Below, piece by piece: positions 23,223-34,262 of a stretch of 64,000 nt of DNA. This DNA is from Piezodorus guildinii. Taxonomy: Eukaryota > Arthropoda > Insecta > Hemiptera > Pentatomidae. The stretch is taken from the NCBI GenBank assembly GCA_023052935.1, contig CM041295.1, forward strand, positions 109,556,711-109,620,710. The letters are read 5' to 3'. Position 1 is the stretch's first letter. Each line of letters starts with the position of its first letter. The translations under genes were made by a program, and so were the position numbers. The notes under the pieces were generated by a model. That model ran no database searches and was not told the origin of the DNA. It saw only the letters and a program-made list of their open reading frames with translations.

Positions 23223-23535
23223 CACAAAAAGACCTTACTGATTTGGCCCGGACCAGGTATCAATCCTTTCATGACAAACTCCATTCTCACTCTCACCCAC
23301 TAGTTTCAACCCTTTCTTTATTTTCAATTCCGGATAATCCTCCGAGGCGCTTGAAAAGGAAATGGCCCTAGGACCTTCTAGTTTACAGTTTTAGAGTGCT
23401 TCCAATGGGAAGCTTCTCTACATGTATATCATGTCATTTTATTATATAACTATCACATTTGCTTGATATATTTTTTTTTGTTAATACAGTTGCAAATGCC
23501 ATTAAAATGTTTAAAAAAAAAGAAAAAAAAAAGGA
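23222..23535 (+). mobile_element. Jockey LINE copy F: C-terminus and 3' UTR only
   Basis: The text TRYQSFHDKLHSHSHPLVS then SIPDNPPRRLKRKWP is the ORF2 C-terminus of the copy A/C/D subfamily. The shared 3' UTR follows (cttccaatgggaagcttctc, gcaaatgccattaaaatg) with an A-rich tail to about 23535. It is 5'-truncated right at the mariner remnant, into which it appears to have inserted. Confidence 0.75.
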
Positions 23536-23539
23536 TTCC

Positions 23540-23856
23540 CTGGGTCAAAATGACCAAGTATCGCAAAAAGGCGTGTGTGTTAAGTCTAGCGCTAGAATAA
23601 AAAGTCGCATGAAACTGAAATTTTATATTTAAGAGAACTGTACGCCCAAAATGTTACAGCAACTTTTTCATCAAAATCAGCTAACCAGAAGAGTCACTTC
23701 ATTTAATGCATTTTGCACCTTTTTACGATTTTCTCAAAAATGTAAGAACCGATGTTCAATAAACGCTCCATGTCAATGTAAATTTAAATAGGCATTAATA
23801 AGATGTAAGGTTCATTCTGATTGAAATAGTCTTACAGGGCTTAAATGCCGATATTT

Positions 23857-23931
<75 letters not shown>

Positions 23932-24365
23932 GCCGATATATGCCGAAGTACTAGATTATATAAAAATAACCATATCATCTTATCAAATATATAAATAAAA
24001 CGAATTCGATATCCAATTAAAGAAGAAAATTGCAAAAATATTTTTGTAATGCATTTTTTTTAACATAAGAGTAGTAATATACATGTATAATATACCGTTG
24101 GAAAGCTAAAGATTTTAGAAAAAAACTATTATATTATACACAAGATTGTAAAAATTAATAAAGAGTGATGAAAAGCAGATACAACTATGTGATTGTTTTA
24201 GATAATAATATAATAGATTTTTTAATACAGCACGCGTTTCTATAGAAATTCAATTTAATTAATTCTTTAATAGTTTCTCTTATTTTCATCTGTGACTATT
24301 TGAAAATTTTATAATCGATTTTAACAATTGAGGTAAGTGAAAGTCGTAGATTGCCTTCACCAGAT
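23540..24365 (-). repeat. Dispersed repeat family alpha, reverse copy
   Basis: Same blocks as the 20.3-21.2 kb copy in reverse order: cagggcttaaatgccgatatt, the ataccgttggaaagctaaag block and ggtaagtgaaagtcg near 24335. A TA microsatellite (23860-23928) has expanded inside it. Confidence 0.65.
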
Positions 24366-24389
24366 TTGTTTCTTTACGCATATTTTCAT

Positions 24390-25800
24390 AAAATCTATAT
24401 GTTAGCTGAACAAGGATAAATAATTCAGAAGCTTGTTAAATATAAACCGAAGGAAACCTGGAAGGAGCGTAGAGGGAAGGTATCTTTTCCAGTTAGAGTA
24501 GCTGATATTCTCCAGTTCTCCAGGAGGGCTGACTGGATATGATCCCTGGATTTATGCCTTCTTTTCTTCCTTCTTGTATTATTTATTGACTCTGGGTGAG
24601 ATCCCCCTTCTACGCAACCTCCCAACTTCCATTTACAACCATACCATCTTCAGTTTTTCCTTTTATTACACCTATTCCCTTTGTAAACTACGTCGTCAAG
24701 GAGTTCTATGAATAAACCCTTAGCCAATAAAAGGGGCCATCTAATCAGGATGATGAATGTTTCTCTTAGGAAATGTAAATATTTAGTTTTTAATAACTAT
24801 CTTTTGAATCTTATCTGTTCGAAATCGTTACTTTTTATCATCTCATTTATAAAAAGCGATTATTTTTATTGACTTTTAAGCCTGTATATTAAATTTATTG
24901 TTAGGTATAATGAGTCCGGGTTATTATAGTTTTTTCAATTTTCTCATAAATGCCTCTAACGCTTTTGATCAACCTTCCCATATTAATGTAAAATAAATGG
25001 GGCCTAATAGCAGGTAGGTTTATCCTCAATGAAATAATCTGACTAAGCTATAATGTCTAATTTTAATGTATTCTCTAAAGTATCTTGAAAAGAACAAACT
25101 ATTTCTCGTTATAATAAAATTGGTTAATATGGAATATGAACTTTGATAACCTATTGCAAGACAAGACAGCAGATATATTTTCCAGGTTTCCTCTAAATAA
25201 GAATAAGAATATTTAATTTTTCTTTTTAGTTAAATTAATTAGCAGTTAAATAATGCTGAAATAATGTTTTAATAATTACAATTAGTTGGACTTAAAAAAA
25301 TGAAATGTATTGCAAACATAATTTATAATGAGCTTACCTAAAATAAAGAATTGTTTAACTTTCTTTTCCCAACATTAACTGCGATAACTGAGATGTAACC
25401 TCCCTTGGTGAAATATACCCATAATGATAATGGAAAAAATATTAATAAAATTCTTAATTTTACAAATATATTATAAAATATTATAATAAATAAACAACAT
25501 TTTAAATATCTTTTTTTTTCAACTCTCGACTTTTACATACCTTCCTCCTTAGAGGAACCTCCAATTTTAGAATTTTAATTAAAAAACTTTGAATTAAATC
25601 AGGTTTCCATAGAAATATTTATTATAAATTTAATAATGTAACAATAACTGGCTTCTCGCCACTCTCTATTCCCTTCCATTATTGTATGATATAAATGTTT
25701 AAATAAAGTTAAACGATATAAATGTTTAAATAAAGGCATAAACTAGAGACACAAAACTAACCACCTTATCGCATTAGAGATGCTCTAAGAATTAAGTATA
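24390..25800. other. No recognised gene
   Basis: About 1.4 kb without a recognised feature. A 66-codon basic minus-strand ORF at 24425-24625 has no family I can name. Confidence 0.5.
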
Positions 25801-26099
25801 ACTGATAACGTTAAAAACTTTTTTTTTTTTTTTTTTTTTTTTAGAAACAATTCTTTATTGAACAATATTACAATCTGTCCAATTTAGGACATTTTTAATA
25901 GGGATAAAGTACAACATTCATACTGCATTCACACGATATATACAAAACAATAAATTAATATAATAATAAAACAATATAAATAAATACAAAACAAAATCAA
26001 TAAAAATATATACAAAAGTCACTCATACCTATATACAATTCACAAGCATACACCACGTGAGTGGAGAATCTAGCCAATGCTAGAACTCCAATATACATT

Positions 26100-28783
26100 T
26101 TACAAGAGGTCTCGAGGCCACTGCCGTTTCAACCTTCTAGGAGGATGGTAAGGATGTGTGGAGCTGGATAAGGATTGAGCTAGGGGATTAGGGTGATGGA
26201 TAAGGTTCTGATGGAATTTAGAGAATTTTAATGGTATAAGGTCTAAAATAAATGGAATATTTAGGTCGCGGTGTAAGGTATGGTTGGATACATAATAAGG
26301 AGCATTAACTATTGTTCGGAGGACTTTTGATTGGAAGGATTGAATGCGTTTGATGTTAGAAAATTTGGCTGTCCCCCACAGTTCAAGTCCGTAGGTCCAG
26401 ATAGGTTTCAGTACCGTCTTGTATATTAGCAGTTTGTTCTCGATAGATAATTTAGAATTTCTGTTCAGTAGTCTGTATAATTGTCCAAATCGTAGATTAA
26501 GTTCTGGTCGTTTAAGTCTAGTATGCGGGTTCCAAGTTAGTCTTTGTCCAGAAGGAAGCCAAGATACCGGACAGTGTCGGAGAAAGGAAGCGGAACGGAG
26601 TTAAAGAGAACTGGAGGGCTCGATTGTTTTCGAAGGGTAAAGGTGACATGTTTGCATTTGGATTGATTGACTTTGATTCTCCAGTTGTTACACCAGTCTT
26701 CAATTTGAGAAAGGTGCGTTTGGAGGCCTATAGATTCAATTTCGGGATCTAAGTGAGAGGATAGGATAGCTGTGTCATCAGCGTACGTTGCTAGGAAGGT
26801 ATTAGGGCAAACAGGAATATCAGCCGTGTATATATTGTAGAGGAAAGGACCAAGGACACTGCCCTGAGGAACACCGGATTCGACTGGATAATAATTGGAA
26901 TATTCTGCCCCACAGCGAACTCGGAAGGAGCGGTTTGATAGATAGGATCGGAGGACTAGGTATAAGGATTGGGGTAAATGGTTTTTGAGCTTAAAGAGTA
27001 ATCCCGGGTGCCACACCCGGTCAAATGCTTGCGTTATGTCCAGAAATGCACCCGAGCAGTACTCCTTGTTCTCAAGGGCAGAGGAAATATGGTCAACGAC
27101 TCGGAGCCCTTGCTGAACGGTTGAATGTTGGGATCGGAATCCAAACTGATGGGAAGGAATAGTGTGGGATTCTAATAAAGGTAATATTCGTTTGAGGAGG
27201 ATTTTTTCAAAGATTTTTGAAAGGATTGGGAGTAGGCTGATAGGTCTATAAGACGTCGTAGTGTTAGGAGGTTTACCTGGTTTTAGGAAGAGAATTATTG
27301 TGGAATGTTTCCATAAGAGAGGAAAATGAGTAGTGCGTAGAATGGAGTTGTAAATATATGTAAGAAATATAACGGCTTTAGATGGAAGTTGTCTGAGAAT
27401 CTGAGGAGTGAGGAGATCGTATCCAGGAGATTTACGGAGTGCAAGTTTTCGGAGAAGATATTTGACCTCAGAGGGATTAACTGCTTTAGGAGGTAATGAA
27501 AGCGGGATTGGAGACTGAAGGAACTGTTCCACTACTGCAGTGTGGTTTGGATTGGATTCTGGATGAGGTGTGAAGACTTGGGAAACGTATTTGGCAAGTT
27601 CCTCGGCTTTGTCTTCATCAGACGCAGCCCAGGAACCATTACTACGACGGAGGGGATGGGAAATATGGTGGGATTTTAGAATTTTCTTGGTGACATTCCA
27701 CAGGGAATTGTCACAAGCCGAAAGAGAAGAAAGGAAGGAACTAAAGGATTGGGAACGGAAGGTCGCCAGCTCCCTCTTTAATTGTCTAGAATAAAAGTTA
27801 TAGGAGCGGCGATCTGTGGGGTGACGGGTGCGTTGCCATAAGGATCTGGATCGGCGTTTGGTGCGGATGAGGTCTATGAGGTGTTGTGGTAAATGATTTT
27901 GGTTATGAGTTATCTGGGAATGCTTGGGAGAGGAGGCAGTCCAAACAGCTTGTTGAATAGCGATGGTGAAGGAGTTTACGGCATCGTCAAGGTCATCTGG
28001 AGTTTTGAGTTTCACTCTGAGGTCAATATCACTGGTCAGGATTTGGCGAAAAAGGTCCCAGTTTACTGGTCCTCTGATAAATGACGGTGGGGTGGGTTTA
28101 GGAATAGGAATTAGGGATACTTTAAGGAGCAATGGACTATGGTCAGAGGACAGTTCATCAAGGCGAGTCACCGACATGTTTAGGGAGCCTAATCCGCTGT
28201 GAATGAAGAAGTCAAGGATGTCAGGATTACGGTTAGGATCAGTTGGCCAGTAGGTTGGGGAGTCAGGAGGCAGGAGGTTGAAACGTCTAGAGCTGAGTGC
28301 AGACTGTAAATTCCGCCCACGACAATTCGTGGATCTGCAACCCCATTGTTGGTTCTTAGCATTCATGTCTGCACCCAGAATGAAGTGGTTTCCTAAGGAA
28401 TTAAGGAAGGATTCGAATAGAATGTTGGAGATGGAATGTTTAGGAGGGCAGTACGCTGATGCGAGGGTGATCGGAAAAGAAAAAGTCTTGATTACTATGG
28501 CGGTGCATTGTAGGAAATCATAGGAGGGAACTGGGAGTATATGGTGGGAGAGGGACTGGTGCACAATGACAGCAGTACCGGCATGGGCTTTTCCGTCTGG
28601 GTGTTCTGTACGGTAGGTTACGTATTGAGGTATTTTAAAGAGTTGTTTAGTGGTTAGTCTAGTTTCAGTAATAAGTGCTACATCAACGTTTTTGTCTTGC
28701 AATAAAGCTGTAAGTTCGTCAGTGTGATTTCTAACACCATTCGCATTCCAAAGGAGAATGGACAAGGAATTAGGTGTAGTCAT
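26100..28783 (-). pseudogene. Jockey B ORF2: endonuclease and reverse transcriptase, one frameshift
   Basis: ORF2 starts at the ATG directly after the ORF1 TAA. Residues 1-230 are the apurinic-type endonuclease (LLWNANGVRNH, ITETRL, GADMNAKNQQWG, SSDHSPLLL). The reverse transcriptase follows with SYRPISLLPILSKIFEK, HQFGFRSQHST, FLDITQAFDRVWHPG, SGVPQGSVLG and catalytic YADD near residue 668. The frame stops after 748 codons (26537) because of a frameshift near 26545. In the next frame the post-RT region (GLELWG, HPYHPPRRLKRQWP) continues to a TAA at 26100-26102. All catalytic motifs lie before the lesion. Confidence 0.88.
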
Positions 28784-30094
28784 TTAAGGATTTTTTAAGG
28801 AAGGGATTAAATTTGATACGAGATTAGTAAGTAGTGATATTAGCGGCATGACAAGGGATTTGATTTCAGTGATGAAGGATGTCATCAAACTTGTAAGGTC
28901 TGTGACATTTGATGGAGGAGGAATATGAGAAATTTGATGCGGATGAGGTTTTTGAGGGTTGGGTAAATTTTGAGGAATAGGTGGTTGTTGAAGGAGTTCA
29001 GGATTTTGAGGTATGCGTTGTTCCGGCAGGGCCTCTTTGTTCTGGTTCCCACCTCCAAGTAGATGGGCAAATGTTACATTGGAATCAATTGTTTTTGAAG
29101 GTTGTCTTCTGCTTCTGATCGGTTCAGCTGTTTCATCCAGATTCTGAGGTTTTTGGTATCTGCTTTTGAGGTTCTTGTAGATTTGACATCCCTTGTAGTT
29201 AGCCGGGTGGTCCTCCAGGCACAGAGCACATACAGCGGGTGTTGATCTTAATCTTGTACATTCTTCTGATTTATGTTGCTCACCGCATTTCACACAGCGT
29301 GGTGTGTGGTGACAGTAAGTTCTCGTATGACCATATGCCTGACAATTATGGCACTGAACTATTTCTTTCTTAGTGTAAGGTTTCTCAACTCTTACACTAG
29401 TATAGTACAACCTATTGAGGTCGTAAATTTTTTCAACTCCTGCTGATGGTTCCAAGTCCACGAAGAATAGAGGCAGTGGAATTTTATCTTTTAGGACATT
29501 GGTCACTTGCCGCACTTTGTAGCCTATCTCCGTCAGTTCTTCTTTGATAGCTGTAACTGGTGTCGAAGGGTGTAGGTTTCTAATTACAACCCTTAAAGCT
29601 CTCTCCTGGCGCAACTGATAGGTATGAAAATCAGCTTTGGTCTCAGTCAGATATTTCACTATTTTTCTGTAGCTTTCGGCGGTAGTCGGGGATATTTTAG
29701 TATCACTGGTTCTGCTTATACAAGAATAACTATTAGGATCAGTTACTTTGTTTAAATGCGCACACATCAGTTGAAAATTTTTAATATTTTTAACAAATAT
29801 TGGTGGAGGTAGTGGTTCCCTGGGTATAGGAGAAGATTCCATGGCTTCTTTTTCATTTTGGAGGATCTGAAATGGATTCGGTGTAAAAAACGGCGATTCA
29901 TCAGTTAATCCTTGTGATGATGTGCTAGGCTGTGGTTCAGATCCTAAAGAGGAAGCTGAAGCGGTAGCTGGTGGAATCATTTTTTTATTATTTTCACGGC
30001 GAGGTCTCTGTTTTGTAGGAGATGAGTTTGAACCTGCAGATCTAGATCTTTTACTTGTAGCTTTTGAGGACATAACTTGATGAAAATATCTCAT
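28784..30094 (-). CDS. Jockey B ORF1: gag-like RNA-binding protein with three zinc knuckles
   Basis: An uninterrupted 436-codon ORF. The first ~60 residues are basic and serine-rich. A conserved middle domain (about 100-230) contains PPPIFVKNI, ESYRKIVKYLTETK, TYQLRQERALRVVIRNLH and EELTEIGYKVRQVTNV, the PRE-type domain before the knuckles of Jockey gag. Three cysteine knuckles follow (CHNCQAYGHTRTYC, CVKCGEQHKSEEC, CALCLEDHPANYKGC). The C-terminus is proline-rich and ends in a hydrophobic stretch. Family role: binds element RNA in the ribonucleoprotein. The ATG at codon 8 (MSSKATSK) may be the real start, because the first lies right beside a 50-T run. Confidence 0.85.
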   Translation of the reverse strand: MRYFHQVMSSKATSKRSRSAGSNSSPTKQRPRRENNKKMIPPATASASSLGSEPQPSTSSQGLTDESPFFTPNPFQILQNEKEAMESSPIPREPLPPPIFVKNIKNFQLMCAHLNKVTDPNSYSCISRTSDTKISPTTAESYRKIVKYLTETKADFHTYQLRQERALRVVIRNLHPSTPVTAIKEELTEIGYKVRQVTNVLKDKIPLPLFFVDLEPSAGVEKIYDLNRLYYTSVRVEKPYTKKEIVQCHNCQAYGHTRTYCHHTPRCVKCGEQHKSEECTRLRSTPAVCALCLEDHPANYKGCQIYKNLKSRYQKPQNLDETAEPIRSRRQPSKTIDSNVTFAHLLGGGNQNKEALPEQRIPQNPELLQQPPIPQNLPNPQKPHPHQISHIPPPSNVTDLTSLMTSFITEIKSLVMPLISLLTNLVSNLIPSLKNP

Positions 30095-30096
30095 TG

Positions 30097-30099
<3 letters not shown>

Positions 30100-30149
<50 letters not shown>
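30100..30149 (-). repeat. 50-nt homopolymer in the Jockey B leader
   Basis: Fifty consecutive A on the plus strand, so T on the coding strand, end six bases before the first ORF1 ATG. Copy A has a T-rich but interrupted leader at the same place. Confidence 0.85.
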
Positions 30150-30151
<2 letters not shown>

Positions 30152-30484
30152 ATAATAAAATAAAAAATAAATAAATAATGAGATGAGAATGAGAAGGAAA
30201 GATAATAAAAGAAAGATAAGTTAAAGAAAAGCAAGCCCGAGCTTGCCGAGCTAGCGGCAATCAGCTGATCAGTGACCCTCCTTTCACTTTTCGCGATTCT
30301 ACAAAGTAAATTATAACTTTGCTTACCGATATTTCTCCAATATTCACTGCTGTGGTTTTCTTGAAGTCTAGTGATGTTTTCCAGACTGAACTCAAGCGAA
30401 TTCCTACTGAAAAGAGCGAAAATCTGAGAGACGAAGTAACGTATGACTGTTATCATCGAGCGCATCAGCTGTTCGAAAAAGTTA

Positions 30485-30560
30485 AAAACTAATTCGAATT
30501 TTTCACGACCTCAATACTTTCCCTTACTAACTATTTCATAGATATGTGGAGGTAATGAAG
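30485..30560 (+). repeat. Dispersed repeat family alpha, hairpin-end fragment
   Basis: The text tttttcacgacctcaatact then ttcccttact matches the terminal part of the 20.3-21.2 kb copy. It directly abuts the Jockey B duplication. Confidence 0.5.
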
Positions 30561-31080
30561 TAATAAAAATGTAGTAATAAACTGTCCCCTTGTTTCTAAT
30601 GTTGCCTTTCTCCATATGATTAACCCTTCCTTATCTATGATTCTATAGCTGCGGCGAGAACCACAGGCTGCCTCTGGCTACCCTTTCCATAGGATCTATT
30701 AATTATTAGCTAATGGCACTATCAGGCGACAGAAATGTTATAATTATAAAGCTATCAATGGTTACCCAGCCAGAGCTATTGTTTTTATCATCAAATATGT
30801 ATTGTACAATACAGTGTGTGACGCTTGCATGTTTCACGACCTGTTATTGTTTTATTTTGTAAACATTTATTTGAACGTTGGTTTTTGAAATACTCATAAC
30901 AAATTTTCTTATGAAATGAACATTATAATCGATATATTATATAAGAATTCCAGATTTTTCATTTAATGAATAATACTTTACTTGAAATGATAAATGTTAC
31001 ACACATTCTGCTTGTAGAATTCTGCTTGTACACAGATTCTGCTTGTTGAATCCTGAACACTTTCGACCTGCTAAAGTACA
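30561..31080. other. No recognised gene
   Basis: Unassigned AT-rich sequence with no repeat match noted. Confidence 0.5.
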
Positions 31081-31081
31081 A

Positions 31082-31748
31082 GTTAATAACTTACGAATAA
31101 AATCAGAAAAAAGAGTTTGTGCATGCATTCACGCAGACTGTTACGCCAAACGAAATAGATCAACCACTGAAAAGGCATGGTGACCTTCCTTCGTCACACA
31201 AGGAACCAGCTCAAAGAAAGGAGCGACCAAAGCCGGCTGGACCTAGGAAACAGGCGAAGGCATTTCCTGGGGTGATTGGAACGGAACAGACTTAACCGGA
31301 GCCTTTCTCAATAATTTCCACAGAAGGGCAGTGGAAAACAGTCACTAAGAAGAAAAAAGGCAGTGGTAGAACCCGCGGCCGAAGCCACCCAAAGCCGGAT
31401 GAACTCATCGTTAAGGTGTCGGAAAGAAGTACCTATGCGGATACTCTTCGCAAGATTAGAGATGATCCATCATTGAAAGATTTCGGCTCTAACATCACAA
31501 GAATCCGAAAAAATGAGGGCGGGAACCTTTTGATGAAAGTTAATAACTTACGAATAAAATCAGAAAAAAGAGTTTGTTCTCCGGTTCTTGTTGCTCGAAA
31601 GGCTATCAATATTGGAAAGATAAGAGGTGGATTGGTAGTTAGTCGTATCCCCAAAACAAATGCGTTGCTTCAGGTGTTGGGATTTTGGACATATGGCAAG
31701 GCATTGTAAGGGGCCTGACAGAGCGAGATGTCGCAAAGGTACAGACTG
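31082..31748 (+). pseudogene. R1-clade LINE ORF1 fragment with zinc knuckle
   Basis: A basic, proline-rich N-terminal part (31140-31400) leads into TYADTLRKIRDDPSLKDFG and VSRIPKTNALLQ, typical of ORF1 in R1-like elements. A CCHC knuckle (CFRCWDFGHMARHC, then CRKGTDC) is readable in another frame at 31658-31745, so a frameshift lies near 31650. A 39-nt piece of the coding region (31539-31577) is repeated upstream at 31082-31120. The fragment ends where BEL gag, in opposite orientation, begins. Confidence 0.65.
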
Positions 31749-31749
31749 T

Positions 31750-33782
31750 TTTTTCCTAAAACCTGATTAACTCCTCTACCAAAACCTACCGCATATGTTT
31801 TCAACGGGAGAATAGACAGTTTAAACTGTCGGCGTATTTTAGATGTTAGAAAATGACACTGGCTGCCTGAATCGATTAAAAACCTCGCCTCGTACCTTTT
31901 ACCCTTGTTATTAAGTAAATTCACAACCGCAGTAGACACCACAACTATAGATCGCTCGGTAGGAAAACGAATTTTAGAATCCGCCATCAAACAGCAATTA
32001 ATCACTGGATTCTGCTGACTTTCCGCCCCCCTCCCCCCCCCCCCCGAATATCGGTCTGGAGTTTTCTTCGAGAAATTACAATGTAACAAGGTATGGTGTG
32101 GTTTATTAGATTGGTCGCAGGGACTCCCTTTACGGCAGTGAGGGGCTAAATGATGAGGTGAAAAACATTTTAAACAAGCCTTTTGGTTTATGAAGCGAAA
32201 TTTATCCCACGGAGACATCTTTAAAAATATTTTACAACTAAGCAATTGATGGAATTTTACACTGCATTTAAAGCACTATCGTTTTCACGAGAATCATTGC
32301 TTCCTATCGCTCGAGGGACGAAAATCTTAGGTCTGAGATTTTCAAAAGATCTATCCGACCTGGCATTTGACGAGTTATGTTCCCAGGGAAGAGTTTTAAT
32401 TTGTTTCTCGACAAACGAAACAAAATCCTCATATGTGGGAAGATCTTTTTCCCGAACCACGGCTTCGATCGCACGACAAGACACGGAGCCTAAAATGTTT
32501 AAACCTTCTTCTTCTTCTTTTGCATCACTCTGTAGTGCCTTTTAGCGTAGGGGAGCGTTTTAGCCAGGATTGCCAATGTTCCCTGTTGCATGCTAGATTT
32601 CTGGCGTGGCGAATATTTTCATTTCGTCTTTTGCATAAACGGTCGACGTACTCCAGGTATGACATTCTTGGTCGGCCTCGGGGTCTTTTACCATTGGGAG
32701 TATAGTCCAAAGTTTTCAATGGATCTCTGGGTCCCTCCATCCGTACAACATGTCCAAACCACTTAAGCTGCCGAGTTACCAGGACATCCTTCATCGGGGG
32801 AACTCCCAACTCCTCTCTGATCCTTTCATTGCGGATGCAGTAACGTCTTGTTCTCCCTGCGATCCTACGAAGAAACCTTATCTCCGCAGCAATGACTTTG
32901 CTCTCCAGTCTGCCAGTCATCACCCAGCTTTATGCCCCATAAAGGAGTACAGGTGCCGTTTCACATTTCTGTTTACTTCTCTCTTCCCGATCACTGTATT
33001 GCAGATCTAGTAGTATACAGAGTTGGCCTTGCTCATACTGTTCACTAATTCTGAGTTTGCCTGCTGCAATTTCTCTACAGAGTCTTCAATTAGGACAATA
33101 TCGTCCGCATACAGGAGAATCTGTACCACAACCGCAAGCAGATTCCTTCGCCCTAGGAAAGTCCTCTCCTAAACCACGATTTCAAAATAGGATCATTATA
33201 CCGTTTTTGTAAAGCACCCTAGATGACCGGATAATTTGCCGCTACCGGTGGTAAATGTTTACAAATATTCGACGCTTCTCAAGGCAGCTTCGATACTAAA
33301 TACTGAATTTTGTGCTGATCAGTTAAAGATGAATTTTCATGTATCAACGGTTTAAACATCTCATGAAACACCGACCATTGAGTTTGATCTCCTGAAAAAG
33401 ACGGCAATTCTATCCCACGAAGGTTAAACTCTGTTTTACTTGACGACTAGGTTGGTAATGGCGATGCAGTAGCAAGAAATGTTTTATTTAATTGTAACTT
33501 CTCCGCGGTCGCTTCAATGTGGCCGATCATGTCCTTATGAGAATCGTTAAAAATAGGATTGATTTCGATATCTAGCTCCATATTTAATTAATTTATTTTA
33601 AATTATATTTCGACATACTCTATTAAAGTATTCGTTATTAAACGATAAAGCGTTTCAAATTGCTGCAAAACTTTTTTATCCCCTACATCTTTTGATAAAT
33701 CGTAAACTCTTTAAATACGCTGGAAGAGTTTCATTTGTTTAGCTCTACAAATTTTTAATGTTGATTCGATTTTCGCACTCAT
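31750..33782 (-). pseudogene. BEL/Pao gag with partial protease, interrupted by an RTE copy
   Basis: Gag starts at ATG 33782 (MSAKIESTLKICRAK). Towards 33200 it carries LPSFSGDQTQWSVFHEMF and ALQKRYNDP, signatures of the BEL/Pao gag domain. After an inserted RTE fragment it resumes near 32500 (LGSVSCRAIEAVVREKDL) and reaches a zinc-knuckle region (CLKCFSPHHLAPHC). An aspartic protease motif, FLIDSGSQCHF, follows at about 31850. Several stops and frameshifts occur, some gag between the RTE flanks seems lost, and no reverse transcriptase follows. A T-run sits upstream; no clear LTR was found. Confidence 0.75.
32500..33190 (-). pseudogene. RTE-clade LINE 3' part inserted in BEL gag
   Basis: On the minus strand from about 33150 the catalytic ILLYADDIVLIED motif is followed, after frame breaks, by a long C-terminal ORF (32923-32525: IAAEIRFLRRIAGRTRR, RQLKWFGHVVRMEG, GKRPRGRPRMSYLEYVD). 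This is the RTE post-RT region with its RNA-binding tail. The copy ends in a short purine repeat (agaagaagaagaag on the coding strand, about 32508-32521), a typical RTE microsatellite tail. BEL gag text flanks both sides. Confidence 0.75.
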
Positions 33783-33789
33783 TTTGAAT

Positions 33790-33798
33790 AATTAACCA

Positions 33799-33833
<35 letters not shown>

Positions 33834-34221
33834 CTCCAATTTTATTTTAAAAAAATATATTTTACTTTAATTATTTTATTACATTTAAGAAGAAAATAAA
33901 AATACCAACTGGATTTTGTCACAATGTCAGAAAGGCAAAATGTCAGTCTGTTGACTGTAGTTTTTAACCATAAGAACTTATCCTAGGACTTCCATCAACC
34001 ACCAGTACAAGCTTCCAGGCACCACTCGCCCGCTCCCACTACCAACTAGCTATGCCTCTGTCTAGGACGATCTGAGACCACCTCTCTTAAGAACAGGATG
34101 GCTCGATAAAGTATTACGGGGCAGCACCTTCCGATACTGAAGTAATTAAATAAAACTATATTTTCGCGGGCATTCTCGCCTAAATAATATATATATATAT
34201 ATATATATTAATGGATATATT
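33790..34221. other. Homopolymer, spacer and TA microsatellite
   Basis: An A-run (about 33808-33831), unassigned sequence that could include a BEL LTR (no TG...CA ends confirmed), and a short TA repeat at about 34186-34208. Confidence 0.45.
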
Positions 34222-34262
34222 AGTTGACTGATATAGTTAGAATTACTGGAAGGAATTAGTCA
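34222..34262 (+). repeat. Terminal scrap of family P1
   Basis: The 20-nt text gaattactggaaggaattag, preceded by tagttgactg, matches the tail and outer arm of P1 copy a (8215-8250). Nothing more of the element follows. Confidence 0.55.

Larger units (their letters stand above)
25810..30490 (-). mobile_element. Full-length Jockey-clade LINE copy B with 10-bp target-site duplication
   Basis: Direct repeats GTTAAAAACT at 25810-25819 and 30481-30490 bound a 4.66-kb insertion (25820-30480). On the minus strand it has a leader of about 390 nt, intact ORF1, ORF2 starting directly after the ORF1 stop, a 3' UTR of about 280 nt and an A tail (25820-25842 as T). Intact duplication, full length and a single frameshift make it the youngest-looking element in the window. 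The right flank resembles the dispersed alpha repeat, which may have been the target. Confidence 0.9.

Noticed and set aside
23841..24035. ORF with repeated isoleucine-tyrosine
   Set aside because: It is the translation of a TA microsatellite.
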